DNA of 64,000 bases. It comes from Bifidobacterium sp. ESL0790 (GTDB lineage Bacteria; Actinomycetota; Actinomycetes; Actinomycetales; Bifidobacteriaceae). The notes beneath the pieces are model-generated. The model saw only the letters and a list, made by a program, of their open reading frames with translations, made no database searches and was not told where the DNA came from. The stretch is from positions 1,736,001-1,800,000 of the forward strand of contig NZ_CP113915.1 of NCBI RefSeq assembly GCF_029395435.1, written 5' to 3'. Both the position numbers and the translations under genes were made by a program. This document shows, one piece after another, positions 35,217-42,874 of this stretch; within the stretch, counting starts at the first letter, position 1, and every line of letters starts with the position of its first letter.

Positions 35217-35440
35217 GCATCGAATACGGTTCCGACGGCCTTCCCTCGGGAATCTCTTCTCATATTGGCGAAGACAGGCTCGACAATCGCCTCACGTACA
35301 CCGCGTCTCAAGTGCCGGTGGCCGCGGATTGGGCGCTTATCGAACGAAAGATGTCCCTGCTGGAACATCGACTTAACGAGGCGCTTGACACGGTGCGGAG
35401 ATGCAAGCGTTACGCACACTCGAAACTGGAGGAATTATGA
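35213..35440 (+). CDS. Small hypothetical early protein
   Basis: A 75-residue product whose second half is a helix of coiled-coil type (ALIERKMSLLEHRLNEALDT). It starts in a four-base overlap with the previous stop and ends in a similar overlap with the next tiny gene. Function unknown. Confidence 0.55.
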   Translation: MSIEYGSDGLPSGISSHIGEDRLDNRLTYTASQVPVAADWALIERKMSLLEHRLNEALDTVRRCKRYAHSKLEEL

Positions 35441-35559
35441 CAATGGACAACTCCGGGACCCTCATCATGCAGGCACTGATCATCACCGCTCTCGCCATCG
35501 CGCTCATCGCCACTGGCATCCTCTTCGTCAAGGAACACCACGACCACAAAAACAAATAA
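35437..35559 (+). CDS. Very small membrane protein
   Basis: A 40-residue peptide with one clear membrane helix (ALIITALAIALIATGILFV, about residues 13-31) and a His/Lys-rich end (KEHHDHKNK). It follows GGAGGAATT and overlaps the preceding gene by four bases (ATGA). Its form resembles the 23-residue protein at 28183; both might modulate host membrane functions. Confidence 0.6.
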   Translation: MTMDNSGTLIMQALIITALAIALIATGILFVKEHHDHKNK

Positions 35560-35590
35560 AACGGCGCTCGCAAAAGGAATAGCACACACC

Positions 35591-36298
35591 ATGGTTGAAT
35601 CGAATGATAGGAAACAACAGCTCGACAAGGATTTGCGGTCACTGTCCGCCAACCTTCCCGCGCTCCGTGACATCGCGGCGAAGAAGGCCAGTGTGGTTGC
35701 TAGACAGTCCGGTGCCGGCTCCTATACCGTCGGCCCGATTCCGGTCAATCTCGGCGCTTGGCAGCTTCTGCAGGACATCCTCAAGTTCGCCCGCGAGCTT
35801 GCCAGAGCCTTGCGCTTCGCACCCAGCTTCGACGCCGAATTCGTTTTCAAGGGCACGCTGCGGCATCTTGACGACCTGCTCGCACGACCCGATGCGGCTA
35901 GCGTTTGCGAGATCGCACATGAGGCTAGCAAGCGCCTCAGCAGACATCTCGAGCCACCTCCCGCTATGGTGATGATCGGCAAGTGCCTGGACCTTGATTG
36001 CCGTGCCGAACTGTGGTGTGGCGAGGACGACCTGGCCTCCGGATGGACTGTGTGCCCTCGGTGTGGCAGGACCACCAGCGTGCACGAGGTGCAACAGCTC
36101 CGCATGGTCGAGGCGGCCACTTATGGGGTGCAGGGCACGGCCGCCGACATCAGCGCCATGCTCCGCGACCAGGGCATCAAGGTGCGACGGCAGACCATCT
36201 CGCAGTGGAAAAACCGCGGGATCATCCAGCCTGTCGGCCAGCAGGACGGCAAGCCGGTGTTCCTCGTATGGGATGTGTGGAAGGCGATGAACAGGTGA
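35591..36298 (+). CDS. Zinc-ribbon HTH protein, putative late regulator
   Basis: The 235-residue product has a helical N-terminal half (about residues 1-125), a zinc ribbon (CLDLDC ... CPRCG, about 132-160) and a C-terminal HTH of the type GTAADISAMLRDQGIKVRRQ with a matching WKNRGI turn. It is the last early gene, 155 bases before the late region, where antiterminators or late activators usually lie. That role is inferred from position and domain layout. Confidence 0.7.
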   Translation: MVESNDRKQQLDKDLRSLSANLPALRDIAAKKASVVARQSGAGSYTVGPIPVNLGAWQLLQDILKFARELARALRFAPSFDAEFVFKGTLRHLDDLLARPDAASVCEIAHEASKRLSRHLEPPPAMVMIGKCLDLDCRAELWCGEDDLASGWTVCPRCGRTTSVHEVQQLRMVEAATYGVQGTAADISAMLRDQGIKVRRQTISQWKNRGIIQPVGQQDGKPVFLVWDVWKAMNR

Positions 36299-36340
36299 CT
36301 GTAATCGTTATTTGACATCGCTACTGTAATCGCACATATT
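36298..36340 (+). promoter_or_regulatory. Putative late promoter with two flanking repeats
   Basis: A perfect TTGACA (36312-36317), a 17-base spacer and CATATT (36335-36340, four of six) point to the late genes. The word ACTGTAATCG occurs at 36298 and again at 36323, one just upstream of the -35 and one within the spacer, 25 bases apart, which suggests a regulator site. Confidence 0.5.
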
Positions 36341-36400
36341 GGTAGTGTTGGTTCTTCCCATGAATCGGTAGGCACCAACGCGCTGACCATAATATGTTCT

Positions 36401-36436
36401 AAGGCATCCGACACAACGTCGGGTGCCTTTCCTTTT
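36401..36436 (+). terminator. Rho-independent terminator before the late genes
   Basis: AAGGCATCCGAC and GTCGGGTGCCTT form a GC-rich stem followed by TCCTTTT. It lies after the putative promoter and before the gene at 36454, so late transcription may require antitermination. Confidence 0.65.
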
Positions 36437-36453
36437 ACCCGCGAAGGAACATC

Positions 36454-36693
36454 ATGCAACTCCAGATTGAATACTCACCCACCATCACCGGCGGAACCAA
36501 GACCGACACCATCGAAGGTGATACCTGGCAGGCCGACGTCAACGCCCTCTCCGTCTTCGCCGACGGCATCAAGATCGCCGAATACAACCGTTGGGCCAGC
36601 GTGCGACAACTCGCAGCGCCCACATCGGCAGATCCTCCAGCCGACGATTCACAGGCCACAAGCGCAAGCACTCCACCGGCACCAGAGGCGTGA
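36454..36693 (+). CDS. Small hypothetical late protein
   Basis: A 79-residue product (MQLQIEYSPTITGGTKTDTI) with a short beta-type domain followed by an Ala/Pro/Thr-rich tail. It has a GAAGGAA site. A first late gene of this kind is common in HK97-like phages but has no known role. Confidence 0.6.
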   Translation: MQLQIEYSPTITGGTKTDTIEGDTWQADVNALSVFADGIKIAEYNRWASVRQLAAPTSADPPADDSQATSASTPPAPEA

Positions 36694-36694
36694 C

Positions 36695-36871
36695 ATGTTC
36701 GCGGTGACGAAGCCTGACGGCACCTCCGACCAATTCCCCGACGCCAAGGGCTACAAGGTGAACCGCCGCGGCGCGCTGGTCGTGTGGGACAGACGATATG
36801 CAACCATGGCGGAATACCCGGCAGAAACATGGTCATACGTCAGCCAGGCAGCGCCCGATTTCATCCGATAG
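36695..36871 (+). CDS. Small hypothetical late protein
   Basis: A 58-residue product (MFAVTKPDGTSDQFPDAKGY, then GALVVWDRRYATMAEYPAET) starting one base after the previous stop. It looks like a compact beta-rich fold. No family recognised. The adjacency and composition support a real gene. Confidence 0.55.
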   Translation: MFAVTKPDGTSDQFPDAKGYKVNRRGALVVWDRRYATMAEYPAETWSYVSQAAPDFIR

Positions 36872-36897
36872 ATCTCCATCCACTGGAGGCACGTTCG

Positions 36898-37269
36898 ATG
36901 CCATACATGCCACAGGGGCGTTGCACCACACCTGGATGCGGCGAGATGGCCACCCAGCACGGCAAATGCGAGAGGCACCAGCGAAAGCCTTGGGAGCAGC
37001 CTAGCCAGCATACCCTGCAGATGGATTCCGCAAGGGAGAAGAAGTGGCGGAGGCAGGTGCGCGAGAACGCGAACAGTGTGTGCGAGCAATGCGGAAGGTA
37101 TGCTCCACGTGGCCAGGCCGACCACATCATAGCCATAGGCGACCAGGGAGCGCTTTACGACCCGGCCAACGGCCAGTGGCTCTGCTATCCGTGCCACAAA
37201 ACAAAAACAATCGAGGAGAATCGCCGACGCAACCATGCCCGTGCCGTCACAAGACGCGCACAGGGGTAG
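36898..37269 (+). CDS. HNH endonuclease next to the terminase genes
   Basis: The 123-residue product carries two CxxC pairs and the HNH core: CEQCGRYAPRGQADHIIAIG with QWLCYPCHKTKT. In HK97-like cos phages a small HNH protein beside the terminase is needed for end cleavage during packaging. The ATG at 36898 was chosen by family fit; the upstream frame lacks a good site. A 133-base gap follows, which may hold the cos region. Confidence 0.85.
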   Translation: MPYMPQGRCTTPGCGEMATQHGKCERHQRKPWEQPSQHTLQMDSAREKKWRRQVRENANSVCEQCGRYAPRGQADHIIAIGDQGALYDPANGQWLCYPCHKTKTIEENRRRNHARAVTRRAQG

Positions 37270-37402
37270 GGGAGTTCGGATTTCAAATTGTAATACCGAT
37301 TCCGGCGGCAAGGTCAACTAGGAGAGAACACGCGCGAGTTTTTCCTTTTTTTGTGAGATTTCCGGTTTTCTTGCCGTTTTTTAGCGTGATTGGGGGCTTG
37401 GA
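37270..37402. other. Candidate cos region between HNH and terS
   Basis: This is a non-coding stretch of 133 bases directly upstream of the small terminase gene and after the HNH nuclease gene, the usual place of cos. It contains T-rich tracts (TTTTTCCTTTTTTT at about 37338) and a GATTTCCGGTTTTC run. No symmetrical nicking site was identified by eye. Confidence 0.3.
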
Positions 37403-37855
37403 ATGGGTGCTCGAGGCCCTTTGAAGCTCGCCCCGGCCGGTGAGAAGCCGGAAATCGAGGGTTCGGCGCAGGAAATGGTCGATCTGAAAGAGCCCGAGAA
37501 GCCAATCGGGCTTCCAGACGAGATCAGCGCGCTGTGGGACGAGATTGTGCCGGTGCTTTCCGAGGCAGGACTGCTCTCGGAGGCCGACGGGATGACTCTG
37601 GAGATGGCTCTGCGGCATTTTAGCACCGCCCGTAAGGCCTCGAACGAGCTTCTGGAGCAGGGAATCGTCGTGGAGGACAAGCGCCACGCGAAACAGAAAA
37701 TCAAAAGCCCGAACGCCCAGATCTTCAAGGATAATTCGGCCGCGTTTTTGGAGTATGCGAAGCAATTGGGGCTCTCTTTCGCGTCACGGTCGCGGATAAA
37801 TGTGGAGGGCGACGATCATGGTGGCAAGGAAGGCAACCCATTCGCTATCGACTAA
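37403..37855 (+). CDS. terS: Terminase small subunit, P27 family
   Basis: The 150-residue product has the P27-type layout: GPLKLAPAGEKPEIEGSAQE N-terminus, a helical core (LWDEIVPVLSEAGLLSEADG, then ARKASNELLEQGIVVEDKRH) and KSPNAQIFKDNSAAFLEYAK near the end. It recognizes the packaging site and directs TerL. It overlaps the terL start by 38 bases. Confidence 0.9.
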   Translation: MGARGPLKLAPAGEKPEIEGSAQEMVDLKEPEKPIGLPDEISALWDEIVPVLSEAGLLSEADGMTLEMALRHFSTARKASNELLEQGIVVEDKRHAKQKIKSPNAQIFKDNSAAFLEYAKQLGLSFASRSRINVEGDDHGGKEGNPFAID

Positions 37856-39548
37856 CCGCCCCTATGCCGCGCCTTTGTCCCCTGAAGTCAAATGGTATCT
37901 GAAGTCGCGTGGCTATGAGTTGCAATCCTGGCAGAAACCCCTGTGGCGCACGCGTGAACCGCGAGATGTCAAAGGCGCGTACTTCGACCCCGCCCGCGTT
38001 GATAAGGTAATCAGGGCACTCAAGCACCTGCGTCACACGCAGGGCAAATGGGCTGGCCACCCACTACGTCCTGACGCTTGGCAGGTCGCCTACATCATCG
38101 CCCCCATCTTTGGCTGGGTAAAAAAGAACGCTGATGGCAAAATCGTCCGCATAATCCGTAACGCCTGGAATGAAGTTCCAAGGAAAAACGGCAAGACCAC
38201 TCTCGCCGGAGGTCTCGGTCTCTATCTTGGATTCGGTGACGGCGAATATGGTGCCCAAGTAATCGCTGCCGCGGGATCCAAGGATCAGGCTATGAACGCT
38301 TATCGTCCGGCCCAACTTCTTGCTGAAAACAGCCCGGACTTCAAAAAAGCTGGCATCAAAGCCATGAAGAAAGAAATCATCCGTCCGCTGGATCAGTCCT
38401 TCTTTAAGGCTGTCGGCTCCATCGGAGACCTCTTGCAGGGATCTAACCCCAGTGGGTACATCGTCGACGAAATGCACGTCCACCGCGATTCCAGTGTCAT
38501 CGACGCGCTCGAGTCCGGCACGGGTGCTCGTGATCAGCCGCTTGGCATCATCATCACGACCGCCGACGACGGCAAGCGCAACAGCCCCTACTCGCAGCAC
38601 CGCGACCGCATCGAGAAACTCTGTAAGGGCATTTACAAAAACCAGACCGAATACGGGGTCATCTTCGCGGCACCCAAGTCCGCGGATCCTTTCAAGGAGT
38701 CGACGTGGATGCGCGCCAACCCCGGATACGGTGTCAGCCCGAGCAAAGAGTTCATGCAGGCCGAGGCCGAGAAGGCCAAGGACTCGCCATTGAACCTCGC
38801 CCGATTCCTGCGCCTCAACCTCAACGTGCGCACCAAACAGGCCACGAAGTTCATCAGCCAACGCTCTTGGAACGCCAACAAGCGTCCTATCGACGAGGTC
38901 GGTCTGCACGGCATGGAATGCTATGGCGGCCTCGACCTGGCCAGCGTATCCGACCTGTCGGCGTTGTGCTGGCTTTTCCCCGTGGAAGGCGACCGGTACA
39001 AGGCCGTCTGGAGGTTCTGGACGCCAGAGGACAACCTCAACGCCCTCGACGTGCGCACCAACGGCATGGCGAGTGTGTGGGCTTCCGACGGATGGCTCAC
39101 CACCACGCCAGGCAACGTGCAGGACTATGACTTCATCCGCCAGCAGATCAACCACGACTGCGAGTCCTTCGAGGTCCAATCGCTCGGCTACGACCCATTC
39201 AATTCGTCCCAGCTGGTCAACGACCTCGTGGCCGACGGCGTGAACATGGTCAAGGTCCGGCAAGGCTATCTGACCCTCTCGCCGCCGCTCAAACAGGTGC
39301 AGCGCCTCGTCCTCTCCGGACTCAAATCCGAGCCGGGGATCATGCACGACAACCCGGTCATGGACTGGTGCGTCGACAACCTCGCCGTCACCACCGACCC
39401 CGCCGGCAACGTCAAGCCCGACAAAGCGAAATCCGGAGACAAGATCGACGGCGTGGCCGCCCTGGTCACCGCCATGAGCGAGGCCATAGCCGCGGACGAA
39501 CGCAACACCCACAGCGCCTACGAGGATCACGGGCTGCTCATCGCATAA
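37818..39548 (+). CDS. terL: Terminase large subunit
   Basis: The 576-residue product is a packaging ATPase-nuclease. The ATPase part shows NAWNEVPRKNGKTT (Walker A-like, about residues 115-130) and GYIVDEMHVH (Walker B). The C-terminal RNase H-like nuclease part begins with GGLDLASVSDLSALCW (first Asp) and ends with a GDKIDGVAALVTAM stretch. The ATG at 37818 has GGAGGG upstream; an in-frame ATG at 37800 would add six residues. It is of the HK97/P27-associated group. Confidence 0.93.
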   Translation: MVARKATHSLSTNRPYAAPLSPEVKWYLKSRGYELQSWQKPLWRTREPRDVKGAYFDPARVDKVIRALKHLRHTQGKWAGHPLRPDAWQVAYIIAPIFGWVKKNADGKIVRIIRNAWNEVPRKNGKTTLAGGLGLYLGFGDGEYGAQVIAAAGSKDQAMNAYRPAQLLAENSPDFKKAGIKAMKKEIIRPLDQSFFKAVGSIGDLLQGSNPSGYIVDEMHVHRDSSVIDALESGTGARDQPLGIIITTADDGKRNSPYSQHRDRIEKLCKGIYKNQTEYGVIFAAPKSADPFKESTWMRANPGYGVSPSKEFMQAEAEKAKDSPLNLARFLRLNLNVRTKQATKFISQRSWNANKRPIDEVGLHGMECYGGLDLASVSDLSALCWLFPVEGDRYKAVWRFWTPEDNLNALDVRTNGMASVWASDGWLTTTPGNVQDYDFIRQQINHDCESFEVQSLGYDPFNSSQLVNDLVADGVNMVKVRQGYLTLSPPLKQVQRLVLSGLKSEPGIMHDNPVMDWCVDNLAVTTDPAGNVKPDKAKSGDKIDGVAALVTAMSEAIAADERNTHSAYEDHGLLIA

Positions 39549-39559
39549 AGGAGAAAACC

Positions 39560-39742
39560 ATGTGGATCATGCCAGGGAAAACCGTCACCGTCAGCCTCAC
39601 CGACGGGAGCAGCCTCTCCGGCCGCTCGCAACTGGCGTGGCCGGGCAGAGTGCGCCTGAGCGGCGTCAAGGTAGAAGAGGGCGAGGTGCCCGGCACCGTG
39701 ACCATCTACAAGCAGTCGATCATGACGGTGCAGGTGGTGTGA
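39560..39742 (+). CDS. Small hypothetical head-region protein
   Basis: A 60-residue product of beta type (MWIMPGKTVTVSLTDGSSLS, WPGRVRLSGVKVEEGEVPG) resembling an SH3/OB-like small fold. It lies between terL and the portal gene and shares a TGATG junction with the latter. Role unknown. Confidence 0.6.
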   Translation: MWIMPGKTVTVSLTDGSSLSGRSQLAWPGRVRLSGVKVEEGEVPGTVTIYKQSIMTVQVV

Positions 39743-41712
39743 TGGTAAGCCTCAGCACAGCAAACGGGATCATCACCCTCGGCGACCCCTCCATCCCGCA
39801 CGCCAACACCCGCACCACGTGGGGAATCCCCGTCGCCGACCCCGGCACGCCGCTCTCGTCGATCGCCAGCCTCGGCCCGGTCAACGTGCAGCAGGTATGG
39901 CGCACCCAACCCAGCGTCCGCAAGGTCGTCGAATTCGCGGCACGCAACGTCGCCATCATCCCCTGGAAGGTCTACCAGCGCGAGGCCGACGACGACCGGC
40001 AGCGCGTCAGCGACAGCACCGCCGAACGGCTGCTACGCGTGCCCAACGCGCAGTCGCGGCGCACCAGCTACGACCTGCTCTACGAGCTCACCTGCGACAG
40101 CATGATGTACGACCGGTGGTGCGTCGCCCTGCTCGACGACAAGGACGGACGCCAATGGCTCCAGCGCATCCCCCCGCGAATGCTCTACATCGAGTCCGAC
40201 GCGCTCGACAACATCGTCAAGATTGGAGTGCAGACATCCCAGGGCATCATCGACCTGACCGGCGAGGCGCTCGCCATCGGCACCGGCTGGTCGGCAGCCG
40301 ACGGCATCGGCGTGAGCCCGCTGCTCACCCTCTCGCAGATCCTGCAGGAGCAGACCAACGCCGTGTCCTGGCGCAACGCCCAATGGGACCGCTCGCCGAA
40401 ATTCACCGGCATCATCACCAGACCGCAGGACGCCGGGAAATGGGACGACAAGAAAAAGGACCGCTTCATACAGTCCTGGCGTGATTTCCGCGACTCGAAG
40501 GCCGGCGGCACGCCGATCTTCGAGGACGGCATGGACTATAAGAATCTCGGCAGCACCATCACCCCCGACGACGCCCAAGACATCGAGGGTCGCCGGCTCA
40601 GCGAGGTGGAAGTGTGCTCGGCGTTCCACATCCCGCCCGAACTTGTCGGCAGCCGTCAGGGAAACTACAGCAACATCGCCGCGTTCCGCCAGATGCTCTA
40701 CGGGCCCACGCTGGGCCCCGTCCTGGAGCGTTTCGAGCAGGCTTTCAACCTGCAGGTCATCCCCGCGCTCGACGCTTCCGGTGACGGACTGTACGGGGAG
40801 CTCGACCGCAACGCCGCGCTCAACGGGTCTTTCTTGGAGATGGCCTCCTACCTGCAGACCGCGGTCGGAGGGCCATACATGACCCGCAGCGAGGCCCGTG
40901 CGATGCTCGACATGTACAAGATTCCCGGAACCGACGAGCTCATCGTCCCCCTCAACGTCACTGCCGGAGGCCTCGCCTCCCCAACCGACACCGGCTCGCA
41001 AAACCGCAAGGCCAAGCAAAGCCAGGCGCGCTCGCAGGCCCGTATGGCCCTGCGCCGATCGGCGCTCGAAGAGCTCGCCACCGCCAAGTCCAAAGCCGAG
41101 GACGGGCTGGCTGACACCCTGCGCGGCATCTACCAGCGCCAGCTCGACGAACACAAGACCGGCACGGACGCCGACGACTTCCACCGAAAGTGGGACAGGA
41201 TCCTCGCCGACGCCATGAGCCCGCACACCTGGGCCACGGCCCTCGCCGCCGCGAAAAGCGTCATCCGCGAGTACAACCCCGACGAGACCGGCTGGTCCGA
41301 AGACGTCATGCGCCCCTACATCTCCGTCGTCAACGCCAACGCCGCCAAAAAAATCAACGACGGGATGATCGGCAGCCTCGACGACCTCGACGAAGCCGAC
41401 GACTCAGGCGACGACGACCCAAGAAAATCACTGCTCGACAGGCTAAAGGACTCCACCGCCCTCGCCTGGGCCGGTGCGCTGGTGGCCAACTGCGCAGGCT
41501 TCGGCCGCCAAGACGCCGCCCACGCCTCCGGACTCACACAAAAGACATGGACGGTGACCTCGGCCAACCCACGCCCAACCCACGCCGCCATGAACGGCGA
41601 GACCGTCGGCATGGACGACACATTCAGCAACGGCGCTCGCTGGCCAGGAGACGGCGGCCTCGACGTCGACGAGACCGCGGGATGCACCTGCGTGCTCAGC
41701 TACACATGGTGA
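39742..41712 (+). CDS. Portal protein fused to a MuF-like head morphogenesis domain
   Basis: The 656-residue product begins with a portal of the HK97-like type (VRKVVEFAARNVAIIPWKVY, MLYGPTLGPVLERFEQAFNL, RRLSEVEVCSAFHIPPELVG) to about residue 400. From about residue 430 on it has Ala-rich helices and a MuF-type C-terminal signature (SANPRPTHAAMNGETVGMDD followed by GCTCVLSY). In many phages these are two genes. The fused form suggests delivery of the MuF part with the portal ring. Start ATG at 39742 overlaps the previous stop. Confidence 0.9.
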   Translation: MVSLSTANGIITLGDPSIPHANTRTTWGIPVADPGTPLSSIASLGPVNVQQVWRTQPSVRKVVEFAARNVAIIPWKVYQREADDDRQRVSDSTAERLLRVPNAQSRRTSYDLLYELTCDSMMYDRWCVALLDDKDGRQWLQRIPPRMLYIESDALDNIVKIGVQTSQGIIDLTGEALAIGTGWSAADGIGVSPLLTLSQILQEQTNAVSWRNAQWDRSPKFTGIITRPQDAGKWDDKKKDRFIQSWRDFRDSKAGGTPIFEDGMDYKNLGSTITPDDAQDIEGRRLSEVEVCSAFHIPPELVGSRQGNYSNIAAFRQMLYGPTLGPVLERFEQAFNLQVIPALDASGDGLYGELDRNAALNGSFLEMASYLQTAVGGPYMTRSEARAMLDMYKIPGTDELIVPLNVTAGGLASPTDTGSQNRKAKQSQARSQARMALRRSALEELATAKSKAEDGLADTLRGIYQRQLDEHKTGTDADDFHRKWDRILADAMSPHTWATALAAAKSVIREYNPDETGWSEDVMRPYISVVNANAAKKINDGMIGSLDDLDEADDSGDDDPRKSLLDRLKDSTALAWAGALVANCAGFGRQDAAHASGLTQKTWTVTSANPRPTHAAMNGETVGMDDTFSNGARWPGDGGLDVDETAGCTCVLSYTW

Positions 41713-41725
41713 AAAGGAGACCACA

Positions 41726-42874
41726 TTGGCAAAAATCACAGTGGTGACCGGACCCCCGGCCGCCGGCAAAACCACCTACATAGCCGAACACAAGCACGAC
41801 GGAGACGTGGTCGTAGACTTCGACGCGCTCGCCAAGGCCCTGGGCCAGACCGCGGAGCATTCCGTGGACGGAGTGCCCGCGAGCTTGGCCCGGACGGCAC
41901 GCGACAACGTCATCGACGACCTGCTCAAAGGCGTCGACACCGACTCGTGGATCATCCAGACATGGATGAACCCGAGCCGCTCCAACGCCTACGAGCAGGC
42001 CAAGGCGGAAATCGTGACCGTCGACCCCGGCATCGACGAGGTTCTTCGGCACGCGAAGGATGATGGCCGCGACGACGCCACCATGGACGAGATCAGACGC
42101 TGGTACGACCACGGCGGCAGCCTCGAGAAACGCAAGAGCGGCACCCAGACCAAGATCTGCAAGCGGTTCGCCGTCAAGGCCGACGCCAGCGCCGGCGAGG
42201 GCAAATTCACGGCGCTCGTCTCGGCGTTCGGCGTCAAGGACTCTCAAGGCCAGATCATCGAGCCGGGGGCCTTCGCGGAATCCTTGAAAGGATTCGACGA
42301 GAAGACGCCGCTACCAATCATCTGGGACCACCAGTGGGACGACATCTGGTCGCACATAGGATCAGCCCAGGCAAGCGAGACCGACGAGGGCCTGCAGGTG
42401 GAAGCCCAACTCGACATGGACAATCCCACCGCCCAGCAAGCCTACAGCCTGCTCAGCCAGGGCCGCGTGCACGAATTCTCCATCGGCGGCTTCGAGGACC
42501 GCTCGCAGATCGAGACCGACGACGACGGCACCGAGCACGTCAAGCAGTTCGACCTCGCCGAGGTCAGCATGACGCTCAAGGGAGCGAACCCCGACACCCG
42601 TCTCATCGACGTCAAACACCACGAATCCGAGCATGTGGACAAGGAGGGGCGCGTCCTCGCTGCCAAGCATGTCGAGGCCCTCAAGTCCACCAGGGCGAGC
42701 CTCGCCGAAGACATCAAGGCGCTCGACGACGTGATCGACGCCGTATCCCCTCCCGGCGACTCCGGGAAATCCAAGAATTTGGCCTCCGAACATTCGGAGG
42801 CCTTTTTGATGCGCCGGCGGAAGGCGCTGGCGCGCATCCATCTAGCAGCCCTGACGGGCGAGGAGGAAAAATGA
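41726..42874 (+). CDS. P-loop kinase-like domain fused to HK97 prohead protease
   Basis: The 382-residue product begins with a P-loop NTPase domain (ITVVTGPPAAGKTTYIAEHK, VVVDFDALAKALG, SWIIQTWM; residues 1 to about 125). A linker follows, then a U35-type prohead protease domain from about residue 145 (KRFAVKADASAGEGKFTALV, PLPIIWDHQW with the active His, VHEFSIGGFEDR with the Ser), and a charged scaffold-like tail. The start is a TTG with AAGGAG. Protease and capsid genes adjacent fits a maturation unit. The N-terminal kinase-like fusion is unusual. Confidence 0.88.
   Translation: MAKITVVTGPPAAGKTTYIAEHKHDGDVVVDFDALAKALGQTAEHSVDGVPASLARTARDNVIDDLLKGVDTDSWIIQTWMNPSRSNAYEQAKAEIVTVDPGIDEVLRHAKDDGRDDATMDEIRRWYDHGGSLEKRKSGTQTKICKRFAVKADASAGEGKFTALVSAFGVKDSQGQIIEPGAFAESLKGFDEKTPLPIIWDHQWDDIWSHIGSAQASETDEGLQVEAQLDMDNPTAQQAYSLLSQGRVHEFSIGGFEDRSQIETDDDGTEHVKQFDLAEVSMTLKGANPDTRLIDVKHHESEHVDKEGRVLAAKHVEALKSTRASLAEDIKALDDVIDAVSPPGDSGKSKNLASEHSEAFLMRRRKALARIHLAALTGEEEK

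Noticed and set aside
38064-39530. A 488-codon minus-strand frame opposite terL
   Set aside because: TerL motifs are on the plus strand; the antisense frame is Val/Gly/Asp-biased as expected for a shadow in GC-rich DNA, with no ribosome site.
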